The position numbers and the translations under genes were made by a program. A stretch of DNA of 64,000 bases from Dryomyza anilis (lineage: Eukaryota; Arthropoda; Insecta; Diptera; Dryomyzidae), in the NCBI GenBank assembly GCA_951804985.1, contig OX638134.1, forward strand, positions 84,051,679 to 84,115,678, given 5' to 3'. The notes under the pieces were generated by a model. It saw nothing but the letters and a program-made list of their open reading frames with translations, searched no databases and was not told where the DNA came from. Below, in pieces: positions 44,475 through 57,317 of the stretch (position 1 is its first letter; each line of letters opens with the position of its first letter).

Positions 44475-45149
44475 GATATAATGGACTGATGAGATCAAAT
44501 TTTACATTGTTGTCGAATATCTTTAATTTCTTTTATTCGAATTTCTTTTATTATTTAGATAACAAAATATATTTGGCGATAAACCCAATCAAACATTTTT
44601 CTGACCCATGACTCATTTCAGTCAGTTGGTCTGGCATGACCAAGTAGGTTAATTTTGTGTCTTTCAGATAGTTATCTTTCAAGGGTTAAGAATCTTCATG
44701 ATCCTTATTTGACAAATACAGTAGCAATTTTGCTCGATTATTATCTTTCGTTTGGTGTACAGATTATTACTATATGAGGATCTTAAGGAATTATATCAGA
44801 ATTATGACTTTAATTTTAAATAACTTATATAAAATGCTTCAGAGAAGGGTCAAAATAAGCATACATCATTCCGAATTGTAGAGATCAGCAGGATCTTAAT
44901 TTAAAGAATACTGTAATGAATTTTTGATTATTAATACTTCGTAGACATCTATTTCTTTTGATGTATACATTATTCAAAAAATGTGATATTGAGATTTCTA
45001 GCATAAACTTTCAATAACTTGAGGAAGGTCTATATTTAGATGAATCATGCAGACTTTTAACGATAGACAGAAATTCGGCATGATAATTCTTTGTAGAAAT
45101 ATGACCAGTTTTTTTTCCTTAATCTAGCTATTTCTCTTTAAAGTGTATA
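44475..45149. other. Intergenic, no gene seen
   Basis: AT-rich spacer without clear features. Confidence 0.3.
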
Positions 45150-45895
45150 CACCGTGGAAATTGTTTACTGATGATTTATGAATAAGGCGTTCATAAAATA
45201 TATTTTTTCTGATTTTCTTATTTATGAGTTATATTCATGAATTATATATAATACTAAAAAAATTGCAAAGTTCATGCATAAAAAAATTGTAAATCACTAC
45301 CTATTTATTATGAATAGGATTGATAAATTTTACAAATTTTATTATTAATCATAACAGGCAAAATTATGAATATTTATAGATCACTTATATTTTATATCGC
45401 ATTTTATTTTTCTTAATGGAAACATTTAAGTGAATAAAGTGAAAAATAAGTCAATTGGGAATAAATGTGAAATTTAACAAAAAAAATAAATTGAAGTAGT
45501 GTATTTTTCTATTGTTTTTTTTATGCTTCTTTCCTTTCCCCAATGACTTATTGTATTTTAAAATACGATGTTTTTTACTTTGTTCCGCATAATTTGGATT
45601 TGTTTTTCCATCTGCACGCTGTGGCACAATGTTTGAAAGTTTAATCATAAATTATGAATAATGAATCAAAAAATGTACCAATTACTCATGAATTAATTAT
45701 AATTTATGAATAAATTATACATAAATTATGAATAAACATACGTATAATTTTTTCAATTCATTATAATAATTGATTTTTACTATAATCATATATTATGAAT
45801 AAAAACAAAATCATTATTATTTTTGGATACCATGATTAATATTTTGCAAAATTCATGCGTATAATACATGATTTATGAGAACATTTCTCTGCGTG
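45150..45895. mobile_element. Possible TA-flanked MITE, diverged ends
   Basis: CACCGTGGAAATTG after TA and AACATTTCTCTGCGTG before TA are imperfect inverted ends. The interior is full of AATTATGAATAA words in both orientations, like other AT-rich MITEs here. Identification is moderate because the ends match only partly. Confidence 0.45.
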
Positions 45896-46003
45896 TAGAA
45901 TAAAGTATACTATATTATTAAAATTATGAAACCATTGATTTTAGTTTTTGAATTTATTTAATTTTTCTGACTAAAGTAGTTATAACAATTTAACAGTCTC
46001 TGT

Positions 46004-46548
46004 TTAATGATGGATGGAGTATGCCAGAGGTGAGGACACCACAGTCTTCAGAACAGGAGCAGCATGGACCACGGGCAAGGAGTGGTGGACAACTGGAGCA
46101 GCGGCATAGGTGTGGACTACGGGGGCAGCATAAGTGTGGACAACTGGAGCGGCAACGGTCTTCACGATAGGGGCAGCGGCGTAGGTGTGCACAACGGGAG
46201 CAGCGACAGTCTTGATGATGGGTGCTGGGGCAGCATAGGTGTGAATGACTGGAGCAGCGACAGTCTTGATGATGGGTGCAGGGGCAGCATAGGTGTGGAC
46301 GACTGGGGCAACTGGCACCTTCTTGACCAGATTGGTGAAGCTCTGATGGGTGATGGCGGATGAAGCGCTGTTATCAACGTAGGCGGTCTTGGTCACGACA
46401 GCGGGTTGAACCAAAGTGTGGGTCTGAGCAATAAGACCAGGAGCGGCGGCTGCAACAGCGATGACGGTAAAGAATGCAATCTGTGAGTAAATGAAATTAA
46501 TATAGGCCTCAAAGGATCAAATTTTTCCAGACTTACGAATTTGAACAT
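46004..46548 (-). CDS. Retinin-like secreted protein
   Basis: Exons complement(join(46004..46480, 46537..46548)) give 162 residues. Exon 1 encodes MFKF; the 56-bp intron runs from GTAAGT to TACTCACAG. Signal peptide MFKFIAFFTVIAVAAAAPG. The retinin-like motif is of the SSAITHQSFTNLVKKVPVAP type, followed by [18 protein letters not shown] repeats (17-18 residues) and a YSIHH tail. It has one more partial repeat than the related genes at 52.8 and 59.8 kb. Its promoter and 5' untranslated region are nearly the same as those of the 59.8-kb gene. It lies 0.37 kb downstream of the SDR gene on the same strand. AATAAA on this strand at 45953-45958. Confidence 0.9.
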
Positions 46549-46593
46549 TTTGTTAAAATTTGGAGGTTTGTTTGAGTTGAAAGAATCAAATGA

Positions 46594-46631
46594 AACTGTT
46601 GACAAATTGAGCGACGAAAAAGGTTTTTATA
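46594..46631 (-). promoter_or_regulatory. TATA box and initiator
   Basis: GGGTATAAAAACC context (TATA 46623-46631, minus strand) and ACAGTTTC initiator (46594-46599), spacing 34 bp. The stretch from TATA through AATTTGTCAACAGTTTCATT is shared with the promoter at 59733. Confidence 0.85.
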
Positions 46632-46918
46632 CCCGTTGATTGTGCGCACAACATAAGTACTACACAAGAAAGTGAAGTAGTTGCTTTGGTAGCTCTTAAA
46701 GAGGCTTACCGCACCACAACCGGTTCTTATGGCTGATTAGATTCACTTTTGGTTTTCATTGACATTGACTGTGAATGAACTCAAATTGAGTGTGACCTAG
46801 CCAGTGGTGTACATTAGAGAAACAATTTTAAAATAGAGCAGCACATAAAATCAGAAATATGAGATAATGGTTAATTAAATTTTATTCTTCTTCTAATTCA
46901 ACTATATGCTAATATTAA

Positions 46919-47878
46919 CTAATCATCGTAACGATAATTCCAGTATTTGTGCATTTCAACTTCCTCTAATTTGCCCAAATCGATAATCCAAATGCTACCG
47001 TTTTTCGCCGCCTCGAGGGCTTTGACCATAGCCTTGCCGCACTCTTCGGCCGTTTGATTGGTCTCCGTCATCAGATTATCACTTAAGGGTTTCGAGTAGT
47101 CGAAGGTGTGCACATGAATAAATTGTTCCAGAACACTGGTGACCGTAGGACCAGGGCAGACAGCCATATGTTTGATGCCTGTATGTTCGAAATAATGCTC
47201 GTGCTATGGAGATAATGTTTAAAATAAGTGAGATATTTCAATATTTGATAATACAAACCGCTAAAGATCTCGTAAAACCAATAATGGCATGTTTTGTCGC
47301 CGAATAAACCGCCACATAGGCGCTAGGTTCCAAACCCAGTACGGAGGACATATACATTATAATGCCACCGCGACCGCCCTCGGCACGACTCATCAGCGGT
47401 ATGGCAGCCAGAGTGGTCTCAATAAGTCCCGTCTGTAAATTATAAAAAATATATATAAAATAAGTCATATCATAATATTTTCAAAACTCTACCAAGTTTA
47501 TGTCCACCGTCAATTTGGGTTTGCGATCATTCAAAATACCCGCACCATTGACCAGCACATCAATGTGACCCAAGTGACTGACGGTCAACTTCAAGGCAGC
47601 CTCAATGGCTTCTTTGCCTTCCAGCAAATTGATCGGTACGAATTCTAGTTTCAGTTGTGTATTCAGTGCTTGCAGTTTTTGACGTAATTCTAGGTTTTCC
47701 TTGACATCAAGTATTACCAAAGCCTAAAATTTATGAATTTTCAAAATAATATTTCCCTCTTGTCTTCACACTTCATAGAACTAACACGTATACCCTTGGA
47801 CACCAAGTCTTCACAGCATGCGTATCCAATGCCGCCATAGCCACCGACATAGGCTACATTTTTACCGTTCAAGTCCAT
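46919..47878 (-). CDS. Short-chain dehydrogenase, Pdh/Adh-like
   Basis: Four exons, complement(join(46919..47203, 47259..47432, 47493..47723, 47786..47878)), give 260 residues, all junctions in phase 0 with introns of 55-62 bp. The N-terminus [20 protein letters not shown] carries the GxxGxG dinucleotide-binding loop. LVILD follows with the Asp that usually favours NAD, then NGAGILN, the catalytic Ser in MSSVLG, and the YxxxK pair in YSATK. CPGPTVT and an acidic C-terminus (DLGKLEEVEMHKYW) follow. Length and motifs fit the insect alcohol dehydrogenase-type SDR family; the GGIIxxxSSVLGLEP and YSATKHAIIGFTRSLA segments are closest, from memory, to Drosophila Pdh. A cytosolic NAD-dependent alcohol or retinol-type oxidoreductase is likely; the substrate is unknown. 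AATAAA on this strand at 46881-46886; a TATA-like TTTAAAAG lies about 90 bp upstream. Confidence 0.9.
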
Positions 47879-47979
47879 TTTTTTTTTATTATATTTTATT
47901 TTTTACTTCTTTAAAGACGTCTGTAATGTTCTGTGTATCAACGCAAACTGAAGAAGATCTTCACCGCTTTTAAATGATG

Positions 47980-49200
47980 TTGACATCTATGAATTCAAAA
48001 CACTATTCTTATCATTAAAGATGAGCTTGCATAATTTATAGTGGTTTCGATTGAATTAATTGAATTATAAAGCAGAATCGCGCATCATCAGATTAAATAT
48101 GTGAATTTGGAATAACTTGAAATTTTCGTATGTTTACATAGTAAATACAAAACGGTTTCTTATCAGACCCCTAAACCCTTATCTTACTGTTGACTGCAAT
48201 TAAATTAGATTTATAATTGCATAATTAAATGTATTATGTTAAAATGAACTTAATTCATTGAATTCGTATTTTATTGTTATACTGAAAGATGTATAGTCGA
48301 ACTCCGTAAAGTAATAAGCATCCCAAAGTTAAATATTCCCGGGAAAATTCTTTTAATGTACAATTTTTCCTCAGTTAATTTCTTCCGACACAATTCTGCA
48401 CCAGACAATTCTTCCCCAAACAATTTACTTTAGCCCGGTACACATACCGATACAATTACTATATTAAAAATAACAAAAATAAATATTTTTATAATAAATA
48501 CCAGCGCACAGTGTGCCCAAACGCTCTTAAATCGGGTGAAATTCAATGTTTTCGGAACCACTCAATCGATTTTAAAAATTGAAAAATTATTGTACAGAGA
48601 GAAATTGAAAAAACTTAATTTTAAAAATTGAAGTTTGTATCTTTAATGGTTATGGAGATAAAAATCAGTAAAGTTCAGAGTTTTTCATAAACAGTTTTTC
48701 AAAAATTATAAAAAGCTTACATTGAGATCTAAAGAAAATTTGAGAAATATTATTTGAGAAAATATCTTGCTTTGTTTTAAAGATATAGACTTGAACATGA
48801 AATTTTGGTTTTCATTTTTGAATACTTTACTTTACATATTTATACATAGATTGTACATTTTATCATGAAATCAAAATATTTGTAAGGGACTTTTATAAAC
48901 AATTAACACATAAATCAGAAACTGAAAACCGTTTTTAAATACTTTTTTGTTTTCCATTTCTTTTTGAACGAAACGAACGAAAAGCAAAAATTCTGAACGC
49001 AAACGTTTCAGTCGGAAAGTTCCACTTCAAAAGTTCTGATCGGAGTTGTATATTTAGAAAACGTTGGAGAACGTTCGGAAATAGAACGATTGATTCGTTT
49101 CTCGTTCTCATTAAATGTTCCAATAAGCATAGATTCACATCCAGGTACAAAATTGGACTTTTTTAGGGGTGAATCTATCCCTGTATACATAGAAAAATGT
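47980..49200. other. Intergenic, with short GGGAAxAATT-type repeat
   Basis: AT-rich. Between about 48340 and 48430 there are several ACAATTNTTCC words, complements of the minisatellite unit at 62.4 kb. Near 49200-49260 a fragment AATACATTGTGTAGTAAAAT matches the interior of the element at 54305-55578. No gene seen. Confidence 0.35.
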
Positions 49201-49444
49201 TTTTAATACATTGTGTAGTAAAATAAAGTCCTATAAATACTATTGAACCTAAAAACAGAGACATAATGATTATAGTTTTTTTTTAAATAATTGGATTGTT
49301 ATAATTTTTCATAAATTTATTCCATTCAAATGAACATAATTTTGGTACTCTTTTAAATAATCAATTTTCAATAAAAATACTTATCTGAAATTATCATTAC
49401 GTCATATATAAAGCCTGCTTATTCTTATTGCATACTCAGTTTTT

Positions 49445-50183
49445 TATACCCTACACTAAGAGTGAAAGGGTATATTCAGTTTGGTACGCCGTTTGTAACA
49501 CCCAGAAGAAAGCATCTCCGGTATGGAAAAGTATATATATTCTTGATCAGCATGACCTCCTGAGTCGATTTAGCGATGTCCGTCTGTCCGTCTGTCTGTC
49601 CGTCTGTCTGTCTGTCCGTCTGTCTGTCCGTCTGTCTGTTGAAATCCCTAAGACTTTTAAAATTGAAGAGCTAGATAAATGAAACTTATAACTTAGATTA
49701 CTAATATACCTACGCTGTATGTGCGAAAAAATTGGCGAGATCGGTCCATGGTGACCTATGATCCGACCACTTATGTTCAAATACCACATATAAAATGTAC
49801 ATATAAAGATCAATTTTTATGTATACGTGCTTAGGTAAACTTTGTTGGTCAAATATATATTGACATCATGCTCAAATACATGATAATAATGTTTTCCGGC
49901 GAAAAGACTTGTGGTTCACAAAAAAAAAAATCGAAATTCGGTACACCTACCCATTTGTAAATATGGGTATCAAATGAATGGAAATTCTTCAGCGATTGAA
50001 TGTTTGTAGTTATTTTCAGGATTCGTATACCCTGGTGACCTATATATCACTTTGAATGGTAACCACACATATGTGTAGGGTATTTATAGTCGGCTTAGAC
50101 CGACTATAATTTTGATAATCCTAACTATCATTATTACACCTACTTTAAAATTTCCCATGTGATCTAACCTTCCCAACTGGTTT
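49445..50183 (+). mobile_element. mini-me/DINE-1-like element
   Basis: Well-preserved copy from ATACCCTACACTAAGAGTGA to CTAACCTTCCCAACTGG, with core, GTCC/GTCT run (49578-49640) and the CGGCTTAGACCGACTATAA inner palindrome. Very similar to the copy at 25540-26302. Confidence 0.8.
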
Positions 50184-50305
50184 CTAATTCGAAGCGTTTT
50201 TGAGAAAAATTCTGGTAAAACCGCTAGTTTTGTAGTATTTTTTAAGTTTTGATGGATGTGTTGATAGGGTATATTATAAAAATGCAATACGATGAAAGAA
50301 AGTTA

Positions 50306-51343
50306 CACAGAAAAAAAAATCTTCAATATGATGAATTTATTCATAAATATTATGAATTTTTTCACCAACTACCAGATTCATCATATTGATACCACCGTTC
50401 ATTAAATGACATATTAATGAATGCATTCATTATATATATGAACAAAATATTTAATACAATGAATTTGAATTGTCATATTAATGAATTTGTTCATAATATT
50501 TTTTCAAAATTTTATTTAAAAAAAAAAAAAATAATTCGAAAAAAAAGAGTTGTAAAAAGTTTATTTAAAAAATAACAGTAAATAAATTATACGAAAAAAA
50601 ATTTTGTCATCGACAAAAAAATTTGTTCGAAAATAAAAAAAAAATCGAAAATAAATATGTTAAAAAAATGGTTTTTTTTTGAAAAAACATTTTTTTCAAA
50701 AAATATATTTTTTTTATTAATACAACTTTTTATTAAAAACGAGTTGGGAAAGTTTGGTCACATGGGTAAGTTCGGTCATATGGGACGGACTGTTATAGTC
50801 GATCGGGCCCGACTGTGGAATACCCTACACCTTAATGTGAGATATTTAATTGTATACCTCATAATATATTCACATATCAGAAATTTACGTCTTATATAAT
50901 TTAAAAAATTGATATAAAAGTATAAAATATTTAATAAAAAAATTTTAAAAATAAAAGTGAGCGGACCACGCCTATATTTAAAATTTTGCAAGGCAAATAT
51001 TTAAAAGATGTGATTTTAATAATTCACGGATCAAATTTCCACTATGAAAACCCGGGAAATAATGAAAAAAAAAAGAGGGCGTATCACTCCCATTTTTGAA
51101 CCACATATTTTTAGGTGAATTATAACAATATGTTTTAAATTTCATACCTATATCTTGAATACTTTTCGAGTTATTAGTTCCTAAAGAGTTATATAAAAGT
51201 GACTTGTGTGGGAGGTGGGCGTGTCCGTTGACCGATTTGGCTCATTTTCAAACTTAGTTCCTACTTTTGGCTAAAATATATTGAGACGAAATTTCATCGC
51301 ATTCTGATCAGTATTTCTCAAGTTATTCTGTATTCGGACAGCA

Positions 51344-51384
<41 letters not shown>

Positions 51385-51963
51385 TACAGACAGACAGACA
51401 GACAGACGGACATGGCTAAACGAACTCGGGTAGTGATGCTGATCAAGAATATATATACTTTTCCATACCGGACACGCCTCCTAAGGGGCGTTACAATATA
51501 TGCACAAAGTTAATATACCCTGTACCTCATAGGTGTAGGGTATAAAAAGTTGTAATTATAATAATTATATTATAAAACATTTTATTAATTTATACATGTC
51601 GAGCAAGCATTATATAAGAAGAAACAAACAAGAACTACTTAAGAACTGAGAAGTACGGCAAAAAATTAACGAAAAAAATATTTTTGTAGAAATTTGGTTT
51701 AATGAACAGCGTTCTTCAATATGATGAACGTATATGTTGTATATTCTATTTTGGTTCATTAATATGATGAAATGTATTCTTCACATACAGTTCATCATAT
51801 TAAAGAACACTTTTTCGACAGTTACCAAGCGTTCTTCATATTTATGATAGCATTCATAACAATAATGGAGTTAGTCATTAATATTATGAATGGTTCTTCA
51901 ATACTATGAATCATGGTTTGAAGAACAGAATTCATCAATGTGATGTACATTTTTTTTTCTGTG
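50306..51963. mobile_element. TA-flanked element, CACAGAAAAAAAA ends, with nested insertion
   Basis: Ends CACAGAAAAAAAAATCTTC and TTTTTTTTTCTGTG are flanked by TA. Subterminal TTCATCATATTGA-type words occur in both orientations. A mini-me-like element (50742-51548) is inserted inside, so the host element was once about 0.85 kb. No coding sequence. Confidence 0.7.
50742..51548 (-). mobile_element. Diverged mini-me/DINE-like element
   Basis: Starts GAGTTGGGAAAGTTTGGTCA, has a long GACAGACAGAC run (51340-51410) with core GTGATGCTGATCAAGAATAT, and ends ATAGGTGTAGGGTATAAAA. Its interior (GTGTGGGAGGTGGGCGTGTC) differs from the other copies, suggesting another subfamily. Confidence 0.65.
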
Positions 51964-51965
51964 TA

Positions 51966-52780
51966 GTAATTGTCTTAATTAGTTTGAAATATGCTCCGTA
52001 TTAGCATATATAATTTTCTTATTTATCATTAGATTTACAATGCTAAAAAATCGTCCAAAAATAGTCTAAGAAAACAATATTTTTCTAGTTTAGATTCAAA
52101 TACCTTTAAAACCTATCGGAATAATAGTATTTATAGGTATATTTTAATTATTCTTGATATTTGAAAGAAAAATTGCGTTTACAGTTTTTTGGAAAACTAG
52201 TTGTGTAAGGTTCTGTATTTTTTAATTCTTAAAAATGGCTGAAAAGAGCCAGACAATTTGAGAGCAAACAAAAAATGAGTATGCAGTCAAAAATCCTCTA
52301 ATTATATAGAATGGATGTATAGGATGTCTATGGCAAACATTTTTTCTCGTTTCAAAATAAGTAATTTTCGGCATCAGAAGAATTTAAGTATTACTTTTCG
52401 CTTGTATCAAATATGAATAATATGTACGCTCGCAGAAAATTTTGTGCCTTTGCCTCCAATGCAATTCTTTCAGTTCCTTGGGTGTCATTTGTACCTGCTC
52501 ACATTTGCAGTACGACCGCTATGTGTGCTTTAAAGAATTAAAAAATACGGAAAACAAAATCATACTACAGTTTCCGCAAAACAATGTTTAATGCATTGTG
52601 TAGTAAAATTCAGTGTAACAAATACAAAAGAACTTAAAAGTATGTAACTGTAATGGAACTTAATTTTTTCAAAACAAGTACACAAATGTATTAATTTTAC
52701 TATATTATTTTTCTCGGCGTTTGGTCTGAAAATGAAACTAAACTAAATCCTTAATAAAAATCACATATTTTTTCGTATAA
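51966..52780. other. Intergenic with MITE fragments
   Basis: CTGTATTTTTTAATTCTTAA (52213) and TTAAAGAATTAAAAAATACG (52531) form inverted words around an AT-rich interior. At about 52585-52710 a block matches the right part of the element at 54305-55578. No gene is seen. Confidence 0.4.
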
Positions 52781-52847
52781 TCTTTTTTATTTCAATTTAT
52801 CACATATTTTCGAAAATTTTCAACAATTTACTAACAAACATAAAAAC

Positions 52848-53371
52848 TTAATGATGGTAGGAGTAATGCAGTGGGGAAGACACCACCGTCTTCAACACAG
52901 GAGCAGCATGGACCACGGGCACGGAGTGGTGCACAACTGGAGCAGCGGCATAGGTGTGGACCACGGGGGCAGCAACTGTCTTGATGACGTGAGCTGGGGC
53001 AGCATATGTGTGGACAACTGGAGCGGCAACGGTCTTCACAATGGGGGCAGCGGCATAGGTGTGAACAACTGGAGCAGCGACAGTCTTGATGATGGGAGCT
53101 GGGGCAGCATAGGTGTGAACGACTGGTGCAACTGGAACCTTATGGACCAGATTGGTATAGCTCTGATGGGTGATAGCAGAGGAAGCACTGTGATCAACGT
53201 AGGCGGTCTTGGTCAAGACTGCGGGTTGGACCAAAGTGTGGGTCTGAGCAATAAGACCAGGAGCGGCGGCTGCAACTGCGATGACGGCAAAGAAAGCAAT
53301 CTGAGAGAAATAAAAACTGAATTAATATAAATCTCAAAGGAGCAAATTTTAAAACTTACGAATTTGAACAT
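52848..53371 (-). CDS. Retinin-like secreted protein on the duplication axis
   Basis: Exons complement(join(52848..53300, 53360..53371)) give 154 residues. Exon 1 encodes MFKF, then GTAAGT; the 59-bp intron ends TTCTCTCAG. Signal peptide MFKFIAFFAVIAVAAAAPG, motif SSAITHQSYTNLVHKVPVAP, then four [14 protein letters not shown] repeats and a LHYSYHH tail. Exon 2 differs from that of the plus-strand gene at 59.8 kb at only four of 150 residues by my count, yet its promoter is clearly different. It lies midway between the mirror-image pairs at 46-48 kb and 58.5-60.3 kb. AATAAA on this strand at 52786-52791. Extracellular structural role inferred. Confidence 0.9.
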
Positions 53372-53419
53372 TTTGTTAAAGTTTGGAGGTTTGTTTGTTG
53401 GTTTGAATGAATCAAGTGA

Positions 53420-53457
53420 AACTAATGATAAATCAAACGAAGCAGCGAGTTTATATA
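53420..53457 (-). promoter_or_regulatory. TATA box and initiator
   Basis: TATATAAA on the minus strand (53450-53457) and a TTAGTTTC initiator (53420-53425), spacing 34 bp. Sequence between the two differs from the promoters at 46.6 and 59.7 kb. Confidence 0.75.
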
Positions 53458-53459
53458 GT

Positions 53460-54124
53460 TATTTGTGGTATTGTGTATGGTAGGTTTTTAAAGTGATTTA
53501 GCTGCGTTAACATTAAAACATACGCAAGGTTTAAATGAGACAGAGCAAATTGTAGTAACCGGTTAATGTGGATAAAATTATTATGCTACATATGCTATTT
53601 GGATAAATTGTAGGTTTAAGCTAAAATTCAATATTTAAAAAAGGTATTTAATATTGTTGTAAAAAAAAGTAAAATGCAAAAGGGAAAATTAAAAAGGGAA
53701 TTAAACATTACAGTAAAATTTCGAATATATAAAGCACTAGCAGAAATAAGTTTTTAAATTTTTATTGAACAACATTTTTGTACAGAAATGAATTTAATTT
53801 CCATACTAAATTTTTTGCAGGTAGAATATTTTTTTCACGATAGGGCTGATTAGATTAGTTCTTCTGTAAATCAATGAAAATCAATTTGATTTTAATAAAA
53901 ATTGTACTGAAACATTTGACAGCACTGTATGGCCGTTTTTTTCATGAGGAAACTCAAGTACGTACATTTTTTCGATTTTTTAATGAAAAATTTCCACATA
54001 ATTGTTAATATTATTCGAATTTTTTTTAGTACTAAATTTTTAACATTTTCAATACAAAATGGTTGAAAATTAACTCTGTGTTCTCAAGGCATAACTCGAT
54101 AATGCGGTTATGGTATGTTCTTCG
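53460..54124. other. Intergenic, no gene seen
   Basis: AT-rich upstream region of the 52.8-kb gene. No repeats with clear ends. Confidence 0.35.
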
Positions 54125-54137
54125 TATTTGCTTAGTA

Positions 54138-55727
54138 ATAATAATAGTTTGGCACTACAGTCCGGTATAGAACTTAGGCCGAGCTCTCTCACCATTTTGA
54201 GTTGTGCGTGTTGTATTTGTCCTCAAAGAGGTGGAACCTACAGTTTATTGCCGAATCCGAACGGCGGGTGAGAGTTTTTCATAGGCAATGTTTTTACTCT
54301 CGTACACCGAAAAAAATACTGTATTAAAAATAACTAAAAATGTCTTAAAATAAATACATTTGTATTTGATTTACGTCCAAAAGCATATGTAATTATTTTT
54401 ACTAAACTGATGTAGTTGTTTTTATATGGAAAATTACTACATAATTTAAAAGCTTTTCTATATAAAATGTCAATACATATGTATTAAAAACCTGCATTTT
54501 GTCTTTATTTATACGTCCAGAAATATGTAGAGAAATTACTACATATGCCTTTAATTTTACAATAATATGTAGTTATTTTACTTTGTTGTGATAATTTATT
54601 AATTAACATATTTATTTTTATTAATTCGGAAAATTATATGAATGAATATTAATATAATTTATTTAATACCAAAAATAAGATACAAGAATTATAAATCTGA
54701 AAACTATTTAGTTGTATAGTACAAATACAACTAAAGATTGTTACCCACAAAAAAAAAAATCTACACGTAAATAAATAAAAAAATAAATAAATAAATAAAA
54801 ATATAAATAAAACAAAATATGTAGAGAACGAATTTTCAATACATGGTGTAGTAAAAAATAAGACAAATACGTATTTAAATATGTATTTAAAAACCAACAA
54901 AATACAGTAGAAATAATTTTTTTCAAAACAAAGACATAAAATGTATATTTGCTACAGTAATTTTGTCGGTGTACAGCTTTAACAAATTGGTGGCTTTTTG
55001 ACAAGTCTTCCATATACATTCGAATATTATTTTAAATTGGACATTATTTTTTTTATTATTGGAAACGCTAAACATTTGGTTTTAAAAATATAACCAAAAG
55101 TAAATGAAAGTAAATTATGTTTTCATATTTAGAGACATTTTAATAGGGCTGTTAATTTTAAGATTTTATATACTAAATTCAATTTTAATCAAATTTATAA
55201 AAACAATTAACTTTAAGTGATACATATTTTGTATACAGGGGAATTTATAGAATATTTATAGAATATATTTTATAGAAGAATTTATAATAATATGTAAATA
55301 ATTTATAATTTAATTTTTAAACTATAATACACAAAATAATTGCATAATACATTTTATGTATTATGTAGTACACGTATTTCAAAAATAAAAACTACAGAAA
55401 ACAAATGCATACTACATATTCTGCAATATGTAGAAAACGAATTTCTAATACATTGTGTAGTAAAATCCAGACAAATTAATACAAATATATTAAAAAACGA
55501 TCAAAATGTAGTAGAACTGCATTTTTTCAAAACGAAGATATAAATGTAGTATAATTTACTAGAGTAATTTTTTCGGTGTAGGTTTGCCATTTACTGTCGA
55601 GAGGTAGCGCGGTATAGAAAAATTTTGCTGTTAGTTGTTAGATGTTTTTAGCCCCACTCCAGGCTTGAACTGGGGACCTTTCGGCTCGCAGTCCAACGCA
55701 TTAACCACTGAGCTACCGCGGCTATTA
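54138..55727 (-). mobile_element. SINE (family 1) interrupted by a MITE
   Basis: Minus-strand SINE: the tRNA-like head GCCGCGGTAGCTCAGTGG starts at 55722, and the tail part with GGTGAGAGAGCTCGGCC lies at 54140-54300. Direct repeats TATTTGCTTAGTA flank it (54125-54137 and 55728-55740). A 1.27-kb element (54305-55578) is inserted between the two halves at CTCTCGTA/GGTTTGCC, so the SINE is older than that insertion. Confidence 0.85.
54305..55578. mobile_element. TA-flanked MITE, CACCGAAAAAAA ends, inside a SINE
   Basis: Ends CACCGAAAAAAATACTG and TAATTTTTTCGGTG, flanked by TA on both sides. Comparison with the intact SINE copies shows the TA is the target duplication. The interior is AT-rich with repeated ATGTAGTA and internal duplications of AATACATTGTGTAGTAAAA-type words. 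Fragments of the family are at 49.2 and 52.6 kb. Confidence 0.85.
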
Positions 55728-55740
55728 TATTTGCTTAGTA

Positions 55741-56290
55741 TTGTCACTAAATTTGGTGCCAATATCTTCTTTTTGTTCATAAGTTATTAGTCCAAAGCAT
55801 AATAATCACATCTCTGTTTGGCACCACTTACTACATGGAATAAGGACAGAACTAGACGCCTTTAAAAAAACTTTCCCAAAATGTTATTTCTTGAGAACAC
55901 AGAAATATTTTTAAGTTAAAATCATACTATTCATTTTATTAATTATATTAATCCACTTATAACGTAAAGTTTGAATAAAATACCGAAATGATCAATCCTA
56001 AAAATTCTGTCACTTCAATTTGTGACTGTTTTGACGAATTCATTTTCCGATATAGGGGGTACATTTCATAATTTTCAGTAGGCTTCAATACAATAATATA
56101 CAATGTATATTGTTCAGTAGACTGTTCCTTATTTGTATGTATGAAATATTTCATCTCTTATTCTTAGGTTGATCATCAAAATAATTGACTGGTACTATAA
56201 TGAATGTATAATTTATGTAAAGACAGCACAGCGGAAAAACCTAATTTTATAGGCCTTTTTCTTTTATAGGTTAAAGATGGTTTATATATA
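55741..56290. other. Intergenic, no gene seen
   Basis: AT-rich spacer with no supported feature. Confidence 0.3.
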
Positions 56291-56294
56291 TATA

Positions 56295-56513
56295 CACCCA
56301 GAATAAAATACTATATAAATAATAGTATTTTACTATAAAAATATTCAATAGGATAAATTATTATTTTAAACGGAAAATACCTTTAAATATTAGAAAATTC
56401 CATGACATTGCCATTGAGTTTATATGAAAAGATTTATTTGTTGTATACTATTAAATCAATAATTGTCCTTTTGACCAATTTTAATGGGATTTGAGGGAAT
56501 TTTTTTCTGAGTG
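56295..56513. mobile_element. TA-flanked MITE, CACCCAGAAAAAA family, copy 2
   Basis: Ends CACCCAGAATAAAATACT and ATTTTTTTCTGAGTG with TA on each side. The interior (for example TTGACCAATTTTAATGGGAT) is the reverse complement of the copy at 44239-44472, so this is the same family inserted in the other orientation. Confidence 0.85.
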
Positions 56514-56515
56514 TA

Positions 56516-57315
56516 ATAATGCGTACTATGATTTTCCGAAATTTAATATTCTGTATGAAAAGTAAAATCTGTAACTGACATTATGTAAAACAAAATTTTC
56601 AGATTAACTTCAAACGTTATTTTACCCTGATTTATTAATATTTGGCAAATTGTGTTGATGGTATGATTTTAACATAGGTCTGAATATAAAATTTAAAAAT
56701 TTGCCTCATTTTAAAAACCCAAAATTATATAAAATCTGCAAAAAAAAAATCAATTCGTTAAGTTTTCAAACTGCATTTCAGTTTCTTTGTTTACGGAGGC
56801 CCTAAATATCTACTGTATGTTTATTAAATTCAACACTTTTGGCATATATTTGGTCCATATTTTGGCTGATTGTTGGCTCATATAGTTTTTTGAATTAAAT
56901 AATACTAGAAAATAAAATTTATCATGAATTTAAATTTAAGGTTTTAAAATTCTACTGTCTCCTTATCCTAATAGAAATTAACTCTATTAGGGTCATGCCT
57001 GACCATTTTATACATGAAATTGGTTTGATTATAATTAGGAACAAAATTTAATGACACAAGTAGAAAATGACTCTATTAGAGGAGACATTTTCATGGCCTG
57101 ATCATGTTGTCGTTAAACTGGTGGGGTTGTGACAATGATCATTTACCGATAATGACTCTAGTCCAAAGCGTACAAGGGGAATAGTTCATGATCATGACTC
57201 TAGAATAATGTATAAGTACTATGAAAATCAATTTTTCAAAAATTCTGGTACTTTCTGTTTTGATTATTTTGAAATAAAAAATATTGTTCAAATTAGTCGT
57301 ATATGATTAGCTAGT
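56516..57315. other. Intergenic, no gene seen
   Basis: AT-rich spacer. ACTCTATTAG words recur near 56990 and 57070, with no defined unit. Confidence 0.3.
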
Positions 57316-57317
57316 AC

